Shown in pieces: positions 33,789 to 45,340 of a DNA stretch of 64,000 nt. Source of the DNA: Posidonia oceanica (lineage: Eukaryota > Streptophyta > Magnoliopsida > Alismatales > Posidoniaceae). Both the position numbers and the translations under genes were made by a program. The DNA lies in contig JAZBRS010000039.1 of the NCBI GenBank assembly GCA_037176725.1, positions 20,248,001 to 20,312,000 of the forward strand, in the 5' to 3' direction. The notes beneath the pieces are model-generated. The model made no database searches and was not told the origin of the DNA. It was given only the letters and a program-made list of their open reading frames with translations. Positions within the stretch are counted from its first letter, which is position 1, and each line of letters begins with the position of its first letter.

Positions 33789-34377
33789 GCAGTTGTGATA
33801 TACGGCTGACATCCAGTAACTGTCTCTCGTAATTGCACCTTCTGGTTGATAGGATCGTAAACTATCATTCTCTGGCTGATGATCCAAAACTCATCGTTGG
33901 CTGATATCCAAAACTATCACTTGCAATTACGTTATACGGCTAATATCCAGTAACTATCCCTTGTAATTGCTCTTTCTGGTTGATAGGACCGTAAACTATC
34001 ATTCTCTAGCTGATGATCCAAAACTCATCCTTGGCTGATATCCAAAACTATCACCTGCAATTGCATTATACGGCTGATACCTAGTAACTATCACTCGCAA
34101 ACGCCCTTTCTGGTTGATAGGACCGTAAACTATCGCTTCTAGTTGATAGGACCGTAAACTATCGCCCTCTGGCTGATATCCAAAACTATCACGGGATGTT
34201 GCGTTATACGACTGATAACCAGTAACTATCACTCATGGATTGCTCTTTCCGGTTGATAGGATTGTAAACTATCATTCTCTGGCTAATGATCCAAAACTCA
34301 TCATTGGCTGATATCCAAAACTATCACCTGCAATCATGTTATACGGCTGATATCCAGTAACTATCACTCACAACTGC
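33789..34377 (+). other. Tree-like hairpin array with closing stem (element D)
   Basis: GCAGTTGTG (33789-33797) pairs with CACAACTGC (34369-34377), enclosing four arms: 33828-33837 with 33922-33931 (10 bp, perfect), 33962-33970 with 34057-34065 (9 bp, one G-U), 34096-34106 with 34193-34203 (8 of 11), 34234-34243 with 34330-34338 (9 bp, one bulge). Each arm carries three mini-hairpins and each link has TTATACGG-GCTGATATCC-type units. The closing stem is identical to that of element B at 1065/1890, but arm sequences differ while remaining paired. Confidence 0.85.
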
Positions 34378-35029
34378 ACCCTCCGGTTGATAGGACCGTA
34401 AACTATCGCTTCCGGTTGATAGGACCGTAAACTATCGCATCCAGTTGATAGGACCGTAAACTATCACTCTCGCTGATGATCCGAAACTCATCCCCTCTGG
34501 TCGATAAGTCCGATAACTTATCACTTCCTTCGCACGGCTTTGTTCCAGGAAGACGAAGTCCCGCATCCCTCCGCGGAAGGAGAGGGTCCCCCTTTCCCTT
34601 CACACCTCTTTTGTTTTGGTTGGCCCTTTTTTGCGTGGCTCCAGCCGCCTTGCTTGCTTGCACCCTTAGGCAGGGACAAGCTGCACATTTCTTTTCTCGC
34701 CTTGTTGCATAAGTCTGGGCCTAGCCGCCAGATTTCTTGCGCTACATTGCGGTTTCTTTTAGCTTTCCCTTTTGCAACAACCTTGCACTCCTCTTTCTAG
34801 CATTGCATGCTAATCTAACATCATCAGCAACATTTGTATTACATCAGCATTCTCGTCTGTACTAACTTTTGCACTAACTTCTGCATCACATCAGCATTGG
34901 CATGCATTGCATACATTGCATTCCATCCATCTGCACCTACATTTTACATTGCGGCAATGAGCTACGACGTTCGGTGCATCCGCTGAATAAGTGACTCACG
35001 CCAATAGCAATCTTCTACTCCCATCGGTC
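34378..35029 (+). other. Distal 3' untranslated part of element D
   Basis: Four more mini-hairpins (34385-34520), then about 500 bases without a gene. 34530-34660 matches 2000-2120 of element B (TTCCAGGAAGACGAAGTCCCGC region, itself a short hairpin). 34790-34960 consists of GCATTGCAT, ACATCAGCA words as in 2215-2390. Confidence 0.65.
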
Positions 35030-35111
35030 AGATGGGGTGTCTGGTCAACCCTGAGCAGTGACCTCGCTTCACTTGACCTCGCTCAGGGAGGGGCATCTGT
35101 TGACACCCCAT
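35030..35111 (+). other. Stem enclosing PPT and LTR start (element D)
   Basis: ATGGGGTGTC (35032-35041) pairs with GACACCCCAT (35102-35111) inside the 3' LTR; inner stem CCCTGAG (35049-35055) with CTCAGGG (35082-35088). Same architecture as in B and E. Confidence 0.75.
35085..35097 (+). promoter_or_regulatory. Polypurine tract of element D
   Basis: AGGGAGGGG plus CATC, ending at the LTR start TGTTGACACC at 35098. Identical to the tract of B and E. Confidence 0.92.
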
Positions 35112-38100
35112 TTTGACAGGCTGAATCAATGGAATCTTCTGGTGGCTTCTGAATCCAAATCTAAGTCCAAACCTACACCTTTCTCTTCCTCTTTCTCTCC
35201 AAGTCAAGCCTAAACTTGACCTAGAATCACACCCCTTTCCCAAGCCCAAAAACTACCCAAAAACCATAGGAAAACTCACCATCCCTGACTTAGCAAACCC
35301 ACCAAAAACCCTTAGAAATTTCAAACCAAAACCACTCCCAAAAACCCTAGAAAACCTAGGTGAAACTACCCTTTTTCTACACCTCAAAACCCTTCCAAAA
35401 CCTTCCTAAATCCAAACCCAAACCCTAGGTCCCACACTAGAGACCTCAGGCCACACACCCACCAAATTTCACCTCTTTTCTAAACTTCTAACCCCTTCAT
35501 TTATCCAAATTATCCTTTTCTCTCTCTTGGATTATTCTTTTCTCTCTCCTCTCTCTCTCCTTCTTATTCTCCTTCTTTCCACTCCCTTCTCTCTATTTTT
35601 CTTGCTTGGTTGTGGGCCCATCTTGTGCATCCCTCTTTCTTGTATTTTATTTGTATTTTTATTTTATTTTTAGCTTATTCTTGGATTTTCTAATATTTAT
35701 TTTCCTTCCACTCCTCCCTTTCTTCTTTCCTCCTCCAATTCTTCCTTTGCTTCTTCCTTTTCTTTTTCTTTTCCTTTCTTCCACTAAATCTTTTAAAAAC
35801 CTTTATAACCTTTAAAACTCTAAAACAAAAGACGAACAAGTCAAAATCCCAAAAAGAAATAATTAAAAACTTAAACAAACAATTAAAAACACAAAAACCT
35901 AACTAAATCTAACTAAAACTAAAAACTATGAAGGCAATCTAAAAAATACAAAACAAACAAAAAGAAAATGCTATAAAATCAAACAAAAACCAAAATATAA
36001 TCAAAACAAACCAAAAAACAAAAACCCTATTAAAAATAATCAAAAAACAAATCCTAAGAAGAAAGAAAAACAATTAAAAGTACTAAGCCAACTAATTAAG
36101 GAAAAGAAAAACTTAACTAAACAAATCTAAAAGAAATGATTAGAAAATTTTAAAAACAACTTAAAAACTTAAAAAGAAAAAGGGAAAGAACTTAACAAGG
36201 AAAACCTAACTAAAAAAATACATTAAAAGAACTTAACAAACAAAATTAAAAAACAATTCAAAGAAGATTTAAGAAAAACCCTAAAAGACTAAAATTAAAA
36301 GCTAAAACTCACCCTAATTAATTTAAAAACAATCTTTAAAAAGCCTAATAAAAAATCCCAAAGACTTAACAAGAAAAACTTAACTAAAAAACAATTTAAA
36401 AAACTTAACAAACATTTAAACAAAATCAGAAAACAATTTAAACAAAACTTAAGCCCTAAAAACAACCACTTTAAAACATTTTCAAACATTTTTTCACCTT
36501 TTTATTTCATCTTATTTTAATTTTTTCTCCTTTCTTTCCAATCCCTTCTCTTCTTTCTTTCTTTTTCCTTTTCTTTCTCTTCCTTTTTTCCTTTGTGCCC
36601 AATCTGGCCCGTTCCTCCCGTAGCCTTCCCCTCCTTCCTTCTTTCTTTTTTTTTCTTTCCTTTCCCGCGCCAAGCTCAGCCCACTAGCCGCCTTCTCCCC
36701 TTCCTCCTTCTCTTCTTCTTCTTCCATTCTTCTCCCTTTCTCACAGTAAAAAACGACAGACCTCCCTCCTCTTTTTTTCAAACCTCGCCTGACACCACCT
36801 TGACCTCCTGGCCATCACCCACGACCCACGACCTTCACCTCTTCCTCCATGCCCTGCCAATGGTGGCAGAACCACCCATCTCCTTGACCCTTGACCATTT
36901 TCAAACCGGTGGAGAAGAGAGGAACAAAACCAAGGGAGAATCCATCCAAAAAACACTTCTACTCGCACACTTCAAGCCACCAAGCACCTAGCAATGCAGC
37001 CCTTCCTTCCACGTCCAAAATCAACCCAGAATCTCCCTCAATTCGCCAAAAAACCTTCACTGCAATCCAACCCCATCTCCCCAGAAATTCCCAGCATCAC
37101 TGACCACCATTCCTTCCCAAATTCCTCCCAGTTACTCACTGAAATACCACCTCTCCAGCACCCAAAGCTCTACCCCAGCAGCTCATCACACGTAGAATCC
37201 CCCACTTCAAACAACTACAACATTTTCTGCCCAAAATCCACCTGACAACCAATCTTCTTCTCCAGCCCTCCACCGGCCCTTCCAAGCATCCAGAACCCCT
37301 CACCAGACCTCTAGAAGTTCGCCGGCACCTTCCATTCAATCCAGAGGGCAGTGTACACCTCCCCCCACCTCCGGCGTCCTCTATGTACCCAATAGAAGCC
37401 GTTTCTTCCACCAGTCATCGAAGCTCCGTTCCAAGCACTCAGCAAGCTCCGGAGGATCGCACTGAGTAGATCCGAGCCTTCCCGAGCCGTCGACGACCCC
37501 TCCAGCAGCCGGACGAGCCTCGCCGGCATCCACTAAAACAACTGACGTTGGGGAGACTTCTCAGCCACGGAAACAGGTACTGCTTCTTCCCCTTAGTCTA
37601 GTTTCCTTTCCTGCGTGCTTCCGAGCCCATTAGAATAGGTTTCTACTGCCTTTTTCGCCGAGTCAACGCCGCCGCTTCTTCATCTTCTCCGGCGAGCTCC
37701 GGATCTGATCCGCCGCTTCGGTTAGCAGAAATCCGCTCCGTTGGTCGCCTGAGGACCGCACAGACCCCAGGAACACGCCCCTGCCCTTAGATCGCTCCGT
37801 TGTCGCATCGATCGTCCGGACGACCTCCTCCTGTCCTGCAAACCTCCGCCGCCTTCTCTGGTCTACTTCAGGCAGCGTCATGGCTCGCCGACGCTGCACC
37901 GACCTCCGCACAGCCTCGGTGAACACCACCCGCCGCTCAGCGCCGCTCCAGCGACCCTCCTCCTCCGTCCCCGGCCACTGGTAGCGATCTGCTACAGTGG
38001 CCATCGTTCTGTGTTTTTACTGTGCACTTATTTCTCCTTACTATGCATATTTTACCATGTATTGCATTTTTGCCTCATGCTTTTATTTTATTGCTTTCCA

Positions 38101-40969
38101 GTCCTGCTATCGTTTAAGAATCATTTAAGTTTGAATTTAAATCATATGAAATTGCATAAAAAACCTAATGTTCTATTTAATTGCTAGTTAATCCTCTTGC
38201 TGTGTTTTTCTTTAAATTTTATTCTAGTTCAGGCCCTGCATGTATTTTTAATTACTTTTTAGTCCTCTGCTGTTATAAGTTATTTACTTTTCTTTATATT
38301 CAGCCTAGTCATTTATTTTATTTACATTCCAGTCCATTAACAGTTCATTTAACTTTCTGTGCATTTAATTTCCAGTCCTGTTACTTATTTTATTTGCATA
38401 ATGGTCCTGTTGTAGTTCAAATATAGTTTCTGATCTTTATTTTGCAGTCCAGTAGCTTTTTATTATTGCATGTGGGTCCTTTGGTTGTTAATCTCATTTA
38501 ATATGCTAATTTTACTTTAGTAAATTGCATTTTAATCCTGTCTTTTACCTTATTTGCTTTTTGGTCCTCTGATCTGTTGATAAATCATTTTATTTTCTTA
38601 CTTTTCTTACTGCATTGCATTTTCATCCCATGCTTTTTGATTTTTGCACATAGGTCCTTCGTTTGCATGCATAGCATCTGTTTTTCAGCATTTTTTCTTA
38701 TAAAATTGCATTTTAAACCCTGCATGTTTTAAAATCACACCTAGGTCCTCTGCATGTTTATAAAACTCATTTAAATGCATACTTTTGCTTATAAAATTGC
38801 ATTTTAGCCCCTGCATATTTAAAAATTGCACATAGGCCCACTGTTTAATTCACAGACCATTTAAAATCACAGTTTTACCTTATAAAATTGCATTTCAACC
38901 CCTGCATATTTCAAATTGCATGTTAGTCCTTCACATGTTTTCAAAACTTACTTAAATGCATATTTTACCTTATTAAATTGCATTTCAAACCCTGCATTTT
39001 GTAAAATTGCATTCAGACCCTCCAGTTTTCAAAAACCTTGCATATAAGCCCCTAACTTTTCAAAATCCTTGCATTTAGTTCCTCAATTTTTTCAAAAATT
39101 GCATTTAGGTCCCTAAGTTGTCTAAAAAGTCATTCTTAGGTCATTTTCTTGCATTTCTGCATGCATTGCACCCATACATCATTGCATTTAGCATTTTTGC
39201 ACACTTTTAAGCACTCCTAGCTCCCATGTACGTGGGAGGACCTGTTTTGCACACCCCTAGGACCCCTTTTACACTTAGATCCATTCTTCTCCCCTGTTCT
39301 TGGGCCTTCTGCCCTGAAGCCTGCATATCTTCTGATCGAATCGCCGGATCTTCTCAACCAAGCTACCTGGACAACCCCGGCAGAGCGCACTCCAATACAG
39401 ACCAAGCACTTCTCAGATCAGGTTTTAGATTTCCAAGGTAAGTCCTCCTGAACTCCTGCATAGCATTTTTGCACATCATTTGCATTGCATGCATTGTTTT
39501 TGCTTCCCGTTTGCTCGAACATATAAATTAGGACTCCCTCTTCTTGCTTATCAACTCTATCTCCCCTTTTCACGTATTCTCAGTGTTTTAGGTTGAGTTT
39601 TCCTTGGATTCACTATTGATTGCGACCGTCTTCCCCCTTTTCCACGATTCGATTGCACTGCGAGCTTTGGGCAGCGTGCGAGACACATCGTGGGACGGTT
39701 TAGTGGAAAACAGTCACAGAATAGTGGTGATCCCTCCACTTGCTTTCTTTCCCTTTGTAGGTCTTCACACCTGTATTGCGTGGTTCTTAAGCGGTGTTTG
39801 TCTCCACACTTACATCGCTTGCCTCTTTACTTGTCTGATTCTTTCCCTTTGGCTGTTTTCGCATCATTTTGCGCGCCCGTATCTGTTTTTGCTCGTTTTC
39901 GCACTGTTTTGCGTGCCAGCATCTATTTTCGCCTATTTTCGCATCGTTTTGCACGCCCGTATCTGTTTTTGCTCGTTTTTGCACTGTTTTGCGTGCCAAC
40001 ACCTGTCTTCGCCTATTTTCGCATCGTTTTGCGCACCCACATCTGTTTTCGCCTATTTTCGCATCATTTTCTATGTCCGTATCTGTTTTTCGCACCGTTT
40101 TGCGTGCCCACACCTGTCTTCGCCTGTTTTCGCATCGTTTTGCGCACCCGCATCTGTTTTCGCCTGTTTTGGCACTATTTTGCGTGCCCGCTTCGCTTTT
40201 GGCACTATTTTGCGTGTCTGCTCTGTTTTTTGCACCTTTTTGCGTGCCTACTTTGTTTTTTACACTGTTTTGCGTGCCGACTTCGTTTCTCACATCGTTT
40301 TGCGTATTTCGCGCTGTTTCCTCTTGCATGTCGCTAGCATTGGCTGGTTTACTACTGTTTTGTTTTATCGCCAGCATTTGCATCTAGGGTAGTGATGCTT
40401 ACTGCCTGGAGTTCTCACAGACCAGGGTTCGCCCGGTTCGGAACACAGACAGTGCTGCTGAGCACTTAGATTGCATGTTTAATTCCTTGCACGCATTCCA
40501 TCACTTAGAGCACTCCTATGAGCATTCATTTAGGCATTCATTGGCACTTAGGCATTCAAACCTGCATTTCCCTGCGTATGCAAGTGTAAGCCTAGAAAGA
40601 CCGATTCTCGGGCGTGTCGGGGGTGCCTAACACCTTCCCCACACGTAATAGGAGTCCTTGCCCAGTCTTCTGGCCCGTAATGACCATATTGCCCTTATCC
40701 TAGGCATGAGTCATATCATTTGCATTCATTTGCATTTGTTTTCGTTTGCGTTGCTTTGCATTGCATCCTTTGCTTGGTTTTGCGTGTTTATTCACGCATT
40801 CCCCCGATTTTCCTTGTCTCCTGATATAATAGACACGGTGGCGACTCTGAGTTGTCATATCTTCTTCTTTCCTCATCTTTTCTCCTCTGTTTTAAGTGTT
40901 TTCGAGTTGAGCCTTCCTCCTCGGACATAGTCGCTAATAGTGAACCTGATTCTGATTGGGATTACTACA
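35098..40969 (+). mobile_element. 3' LTR of element D
   Basis: 5,872 bases, TGTTGACACC to GGATTACTACA, followed by the target duplication CACTG. Segment order as in the 5' LTR: A-rich tract 35810-36500, C-rich part 36600-37990, TTGCATTT array 38100-39170, intron-like block 39438-39760, CGTTTTGCG array 39850-40315, PBS-like decamer 40838-40847. No gene inside; the open frames at 39604-40392 are by-products of the tandem array. Confidence 0.95.
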
Positions 40970-40974
40970 CACTG
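40970..40974. repeat. Target-site duplication of element D, right copy
   Basis: CACTG directly after the LTR end; identical to 14523-14527. Confidence 0.93.
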
Positions 40975-41161
40975 CAGTTAACTCGGTGACAAGCTCCAGA
41001 TCGACTAGGGTGTGCCCTTGTTCCGGATAGAGGGGCTGAGAAGTTTCCTGCACTAGAAGAGGTGAGGAGACAGCGGACGTCAAAGCAAGGGAAGGAGAGA
41101 CCGAAGTCGGTATCTCCCCTGACGCCAAAGAGGAAGAAGGCTCGCCGGTATGCTGGGCCAT
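40975..41161 (-). pseudogene. gag: gag of element C, N-terminal part
   Basis: Starts with the ATG at 41161 (minus), Met-Ala-Gln-His-Thr-Gly-Glu-Pro-Ser-Ser, almost the same as the gag start of E (51903) and like that of D (21737). It runs 62 codons to the insertion point of D and continues at 14527. In E the corresponding uninterrupted sequence is at about 51715-51903. Confidence 0.85.
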
Positions 41162-41991
41162 AACGAACAGCGAGCGAGTGCAAAGGGGTCTACGGCTAAG
41201 AGTAGAGACACAAGACCTAAGGAGAGCTTTTGTTGGAGGCGACAGATAGCTCAAAGATAGAGAGGAGGTATGCTCGAGATCCTGGCTGAAGGAACTCGCA
41301 CCTACCTACAAAACAACAAACGTGTCAGAGTATGTACGCAAAAAGAGTTATTAGGGGTGGCATGAATGGCTCACGTGCAAAGATGAATGCCCTAATATGC
41401 GCTCTCTCACCATGCATGTCCTGAGTAGGCTGAATACTCAGACAAGCTCACAGGGGTATGGGATTTATTGACTCCAGGTCAGAAAGTGAGATCACCATTC
41501 TAAATCCTGACCAAAGCTCAGGTAGTGAACGGTTAGTGCGTTTGGTGCCTCGACCCAGCCAAAAGCACGGGTTGTACCCTCAACTAACTCCGATGCGACC
41601 CCAGACAAGGGGGACAGACTGGCCGACTTACTCCGTGCCAAAGCGACAGGACAAGAGACCGGGACTATCCTTCTTGGACTAAGTAGGTGAACTCAGAGGA
41701 GAAGATGCATGCTTTCTAATATGATCAAACATGCGACATGCATTAGAGTTTTTTACTTGCGTTTTTATTAACCGGGGGGATAATTGCAAGTTCAGCTCTA
41801 GTTATGCTTGAATGTTAAATGTTGGCTTTATTGTTGCTTTTAAATCAAGCCAAAGGGGAGCAAACAAGTTTCTAATATCCTAACATGGCAAAAGCATGAA
41901 AGGGAAAGAAACAGGGAGTCATGGCATGCAAACAAACGCAACAAGGCAAAAACAACACAACAAGGAGAAGTTAAAAGCCTGAAGTGAAATG
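41162..41991 (-). other. Leader of element C (partial)
   Basis: No gene. On the minus strand 41700-41460 matches the conserved leader part of D (about 21180-21320), including CTGTCCCCCTTGTC. The outermost part at 41991 corresponds to a place about 500 bases after the PBS in D, and there is no PBS next to the LTR at 41992. Thus that LTR does not belong to C; it is the outer end of element E inserted here. Confidence 0.75.
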
Positions 41992-42349
41992 TGTAGTAAT
42001 CCTGAATTGTGATCGTCCATGCACGATACCAAAGTTTGCATGCACCGATCAAAATAGGCTCACTATATGCGGCAAGATCCGAGGGAAGCAACTCGACTCA
42101 GAAATGCTGGCGAAAGAAGAAAAAAAAAGAAATGATAAGACAAATCAGAGTCGCCACCGGGTCTATTGAATTGGAAGACAAGGAAAATCAGGGGTAACAC
42201 ATGAAAAGACATGTAAAACCGGATGCAAGGAGGGGCAAAGGGGATGCAATGCTAAGCTAAGATATGCTATGCTATGCTATGATATGACTCATGCCTAGGA
42301 TAAAGGAAAGGTCGATGCGAGCCAAGAGAAAGGGCATGGACTCCTGTTA

Positions 42350-42381
42350 CGCACGGGGAAGGTGTTAGGCACCCCGATACG
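42350..42381 (-). other. Conserved LTR hairpin (element E)
   Basis: Plus strand CGCACGGGG (42350-42358) faces CCCCG-A-TACG (42372-42381). Compared with element B, one stem pair has changed on both sides, keeping the stem. Next to GTTACG...CCTGTT words kept in all LTRs. Confidence 0.55.
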
Positions 42382-42907
42382 TCTGAGAGTCGGTCTTTCT
42401 TAGGCAATCTCGTGCTAATGCAAGGAATTGCTAGCCTAATGCCTAAATGCCATGAATGCCTACCTGCTATCTATGTGCTCAGCAACGCTGCTAGTGTTCC
42501 GAACTGGGCAGACCCTAGTTCGTGAGAACTCCTAGGCAGTAAGCATCATAGCCCTAAATGCAGATGCAGGCGATAAAGCAAAACTGCAGGGAAACCAAGC
42601 AATGCAAGCAACATGCAAGCGATAAAGCAAAGCAGGTGCGGAAAATGGTGCGGAACGCGGGAAACAATGCAAGGCACGGTAAACGATGTAGGGGAGCGGA
42701 AAGCAATGCAAAAGAGCGGAGAACGATGCAAAAATGTGGAAAACGGTGCAAAACACAGAAAACGGTGCAAAGTAGGGTGCAAAACTAAAGCAGAGGGTTG
42801 GGCAACATGCATAGGGGTTGCAGTAAGCCAAAGAAGCAATAAAACGCAAAAAACGATGAGCGAAGCAAAATCGACGTTTTAAAATGACTGTCAGCCATCT
42901 GCAAGCA

Positions 42908-45077
42908 TTGGACGCTGGCAACCCCAGCGTCCAACGTTAGACGCTGCCATTGCTGGCGTCCAACACCTACTGGAGGTAGACAACATGCAATTTTTGGAAA
43001 ACAGTGCATTCTAGCTACATGGATGCAATACAGATGCAAAAATGCAACTAAATGGGTGCATGACATGCAAGACTAACCTAATAGAAGATTAGAAGAGGAA
43101 TCAGAGCAAGGAGCAAGCTAGGATCAGAGATCAAAGCAAGCAGGTTGTTGGACCAAGCAGGTTGTTGGATGCCCCTAAGCATGGGGTCCAACGTTAGATG
43201 CCAGAGGGACAAGCATCTAACACAAGCCCGAAGACAGAGGGATGAGGAAGCATACAAAAGGCAAATAGAAAATGGGAGCATGCATTTGGGCTATTGGATA
43301 TGAGCATGGGGCAGACATGCAAGCATGGGATCACACAAAAAACTAAAACTTACCATCCACAACTTGTGCCAGGCCAAAGGCACAACCAGAACGTTGGACG
43401 CAGGCTGGGCTGGCGTCCAATGTTGGACGCCTGCATCAGCAGCATACAACGCCCTGGGAGGCACAACACACAAGAAGCTTGCATAAAATTAGCAAATAAT
43501 CTAATAAAAGCTTAAGAACAGTTGAAAAGGAAGCTATACATGCATAGGAACATAGGAGACATGCAAAGAAACAGATCAGAACAACATGCAAGCTAACGGA
43601 AGCCAAGCAGATGGATTGCGGTGTTAGACGCTGGAGCCAGCAGCGTCCAACGTTGGACGCTGAAGCCCCTGGCGTCCAACGATAGCAGGATGCATACTCA
43701 CCTATGCTAAAGCGGGAGCTCAGCTCTAACCCCACCTATATGCATGCAAACACATTAAAGACATGCCAGAGCAAAACAATCATCCACAGCAAGCATTTAA
43801 CTCAGAGGACAACTAAAAATGGAAACATGCATAGGGATGAAAGATTAAAACTTTGCAAAAAGGAGTAAGCAACTTAAAAAGATCCTAGCAAACATAAGCA
43901 TGGTTGCCATAGGGGCCAGGCATCTCTAAGCAAGCATGGGTCAGAAGCAAATATCAAAAATAGGCATAGTGTAGGCATGGCAGCAAAGCAAAGCAAACAG
44001 AGGTGTTGGATGCTAGATGCACCAGCATCCAACATTGGACGCGGCTCACCCGGGCGTCCAATGCAGGCAAGAAGCAAGATGAACTTAGAGCATGCAAAAA
44101 GACTCAAGCAAGCATGGGCAAGCAGATAGGCATGGCATAGTATCAGAGAAAATGCAAGGAAGACACACAGCATGGATTTATAAAATAGCAAGTAGTAGCA
44201 AGGCATGAAAAGCATTAGAACATGAGCTGAGGAAAACAGGGCATTAGACGCTGGCCTATGCCGCGTCCAACGTTGGACGCACCAGCTGGTGCGTCCAACA
44301 CACTGAACTCCATTCTGGCCACAAATCGTGGCCAAAAGGATTCAAAAAAATGTGAAAATGCATGGGAACATTCAAACTAGCATGCATGACCTAAGGGGAT
44401 AGAGAGCTTACCTCGTCACGACTTGGAACGGCGTGTCGACCTCCTTCACTGGCACTGTGGAAGTGGTGGCAAAGTTGACTCCGGCAAGGTCGTGCGGGCT
44501 GCTGGAGGCACGGGAGAGGTCGGCGAAGGGTCCGGGAGGAAGGTGGACACTTGGTCTTGCTCTAGAGCTGGAGAATTGCAGAGGAAAAGGGTTGTGCTGG
44601 TCTGTGTCCTCTGCCAAAAGAGGGTGGTTAGGCTGGTTTTGTTCATGGGTTGCTTGGGTTTGCTGCCGAAATTGCAACGGCTTAGAGGGGAATTGGCTGG
44701 CTTTGGCAGGTGCTCTGGGAGAGGAGAAGCCACGAGGGTGGCAGGAGGGGGCATGGGCATGTCAATCGGGCGGCGAGGGAGCCATTGGTGGCTGATAGAG
44801 GCAGCAGGTGGCAGTGAGGAGAAGAGAGTGCGGGAATGGTGCTGATATGGAGAGGATGGGTAGTAACTTGGGCTTGGAAGGTAGTGGATGGCGTGGAGTG
44901 GAAGAAGGGACGGGTAGTAAGTGCGGGGAGGTGGTGGAGTGGATCGGCGGTGAGCCGAAGGGGGCGAAGCAGCCGCTGCTACAACCGGGTCGTTGGACGC
45001 CGGAGCAGAGGGCGTCCAACGTTGGACGCTAGCACAAGACGTGTCCAACGTTGGACGCTGCCTATTCTAGCGTTCAA
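42908..45077. repeat. Paired TTGGACGC/GCGTCCAA hairpins in LTR E
   Basis: Seven sites, each with two (the last with three) adjacent hairpins; left arms start exactly 29 bp apart. Starts: 42908/42937, 43165/43194, 43394/43423, 43624/43653, 44006/44035, 44244/44273, 44993/45022/45051. Basic arm TTGGACGC, partner GCGTCCAA, joined by CG so that the junction is the palindrome GCGTCCAACGTTGGACGC. Compensatory variants: TTGGATGC with GCATCCAA (44006), TTAGATGC with GCATCTAA (43194). Inner stems differ as well: CTGG/CCAG (42908), ACCA/TGGT (44273). Five of the six site-to-site distances are 229-382 bp, three of them 229-238 bp; the last is 749 bp. The spacer sequence is only weakly similar. Confidence 0.88.
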
Positions 45078-45266
45078 CGTACTCAGTTGGCAAAAGGCTG
45101 CAAAAGGGCTTGGGCTTAGGCTAAAAAGCTGTAAAAAGGCTTGGGGCTTTGGGTAAGGTTTTGGGCTAGGTTTTGGGGGTAGAAAAAGGGTTAGAAAAAG
45201 GAGTGCCATTCCAGTGTCCACACGAGCCTGCAGGAGAAAACAACCAACTTCCAGACTGTCAGAATG

Positions 45267-45340
45267 GGGTGTCTACAGATGCCCCTCCCTGAGTGAGGTC
45301 AAGCGTAGCGAGACCACTGCTCAGGGTAGATAAGACACCC
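45267..45340 (-). other. Stem enclosing PPT and LTR start (element E)
   Basis: On the minus strand GGGTGTC (45340-45334) pairs with GACACCC (45273-45267) inside the LTR, and CCCTGAG (45326-45320) with CTCAGGG (45293-45287). The architecture of B and D is kept although the loop and outer bases differ. Confidence 0.7.
45278..45293 (-). promoter_or_regulatory. Polypurine tract of element E
   Basis: Minus strand CTCAGGGAGGGGCATC directly before the LTR start TGTAGACACC. Confidence 0.9.

Larger units (their letters stand above)
14528..40969 (+). mobile_element. Element D: complete Tat/Ogre-like LTR retrotransposon, 26.4 kb
   Basis: A 26,442-bp unit: 5' LTR, PBS, leader, gag-pro-RT-RNaseH-aRNaseH-integrase, extra ORF, structured array, PPT, 3' LTR, with matching 5-bp target duplications. 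It interrupts gag of element C in the opposite orientation. The size, tRNA-Arg-type PBS and second RNase H fit the Tat/Ogre group. The LTRs look about 97-98% identical by eye, so insertion is fairly recent, but gag and pol carry more than ten stops and several frameshifts, so the copy is defective. Confidence 0.95.
41992..45277 (-). mobile_element. 3' LTR of element E (3.3 kb, type II)
   Basis: Minus strand starts TGTAGACACCCC at 45277 after a PPT and ends GATTACTACA at 41992. The last about 550 bases match the type I LTRs (conserved hairpin 42350-42381, PBS-like decamer, GCATTTAGGGCTATGATGCTTACTGCC), and a reduced CGTTTTGC array is at 42600-42790. The middle is different: instead of the A-rich tract and TTGCATTT array it carries paired hairpins. 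A C-rich exon-like part (44990-44420) ends in a GACGAG|GTAAGC donor-like site (near 44411). No gene. Confidence 0.9.

Noticed and set aside
14528..40969. Contradiction between similar LTRs and dead genes in D, as proof of mobilisation of an already defective copy
   Set aside because: With about 2-3% LTR divergence, and stops almost all of C to T type, decay after insertion can account for the number of stops. The question stays open but is not evidence.
44423..45048. Open frames in the C-rich part of LTR E as a gene
   Set aside because: Overlapping frames on both strands, Pro/Ser- or Gly/Val-rich without a domain, and the matching places in other LTRs do not keep the frame.
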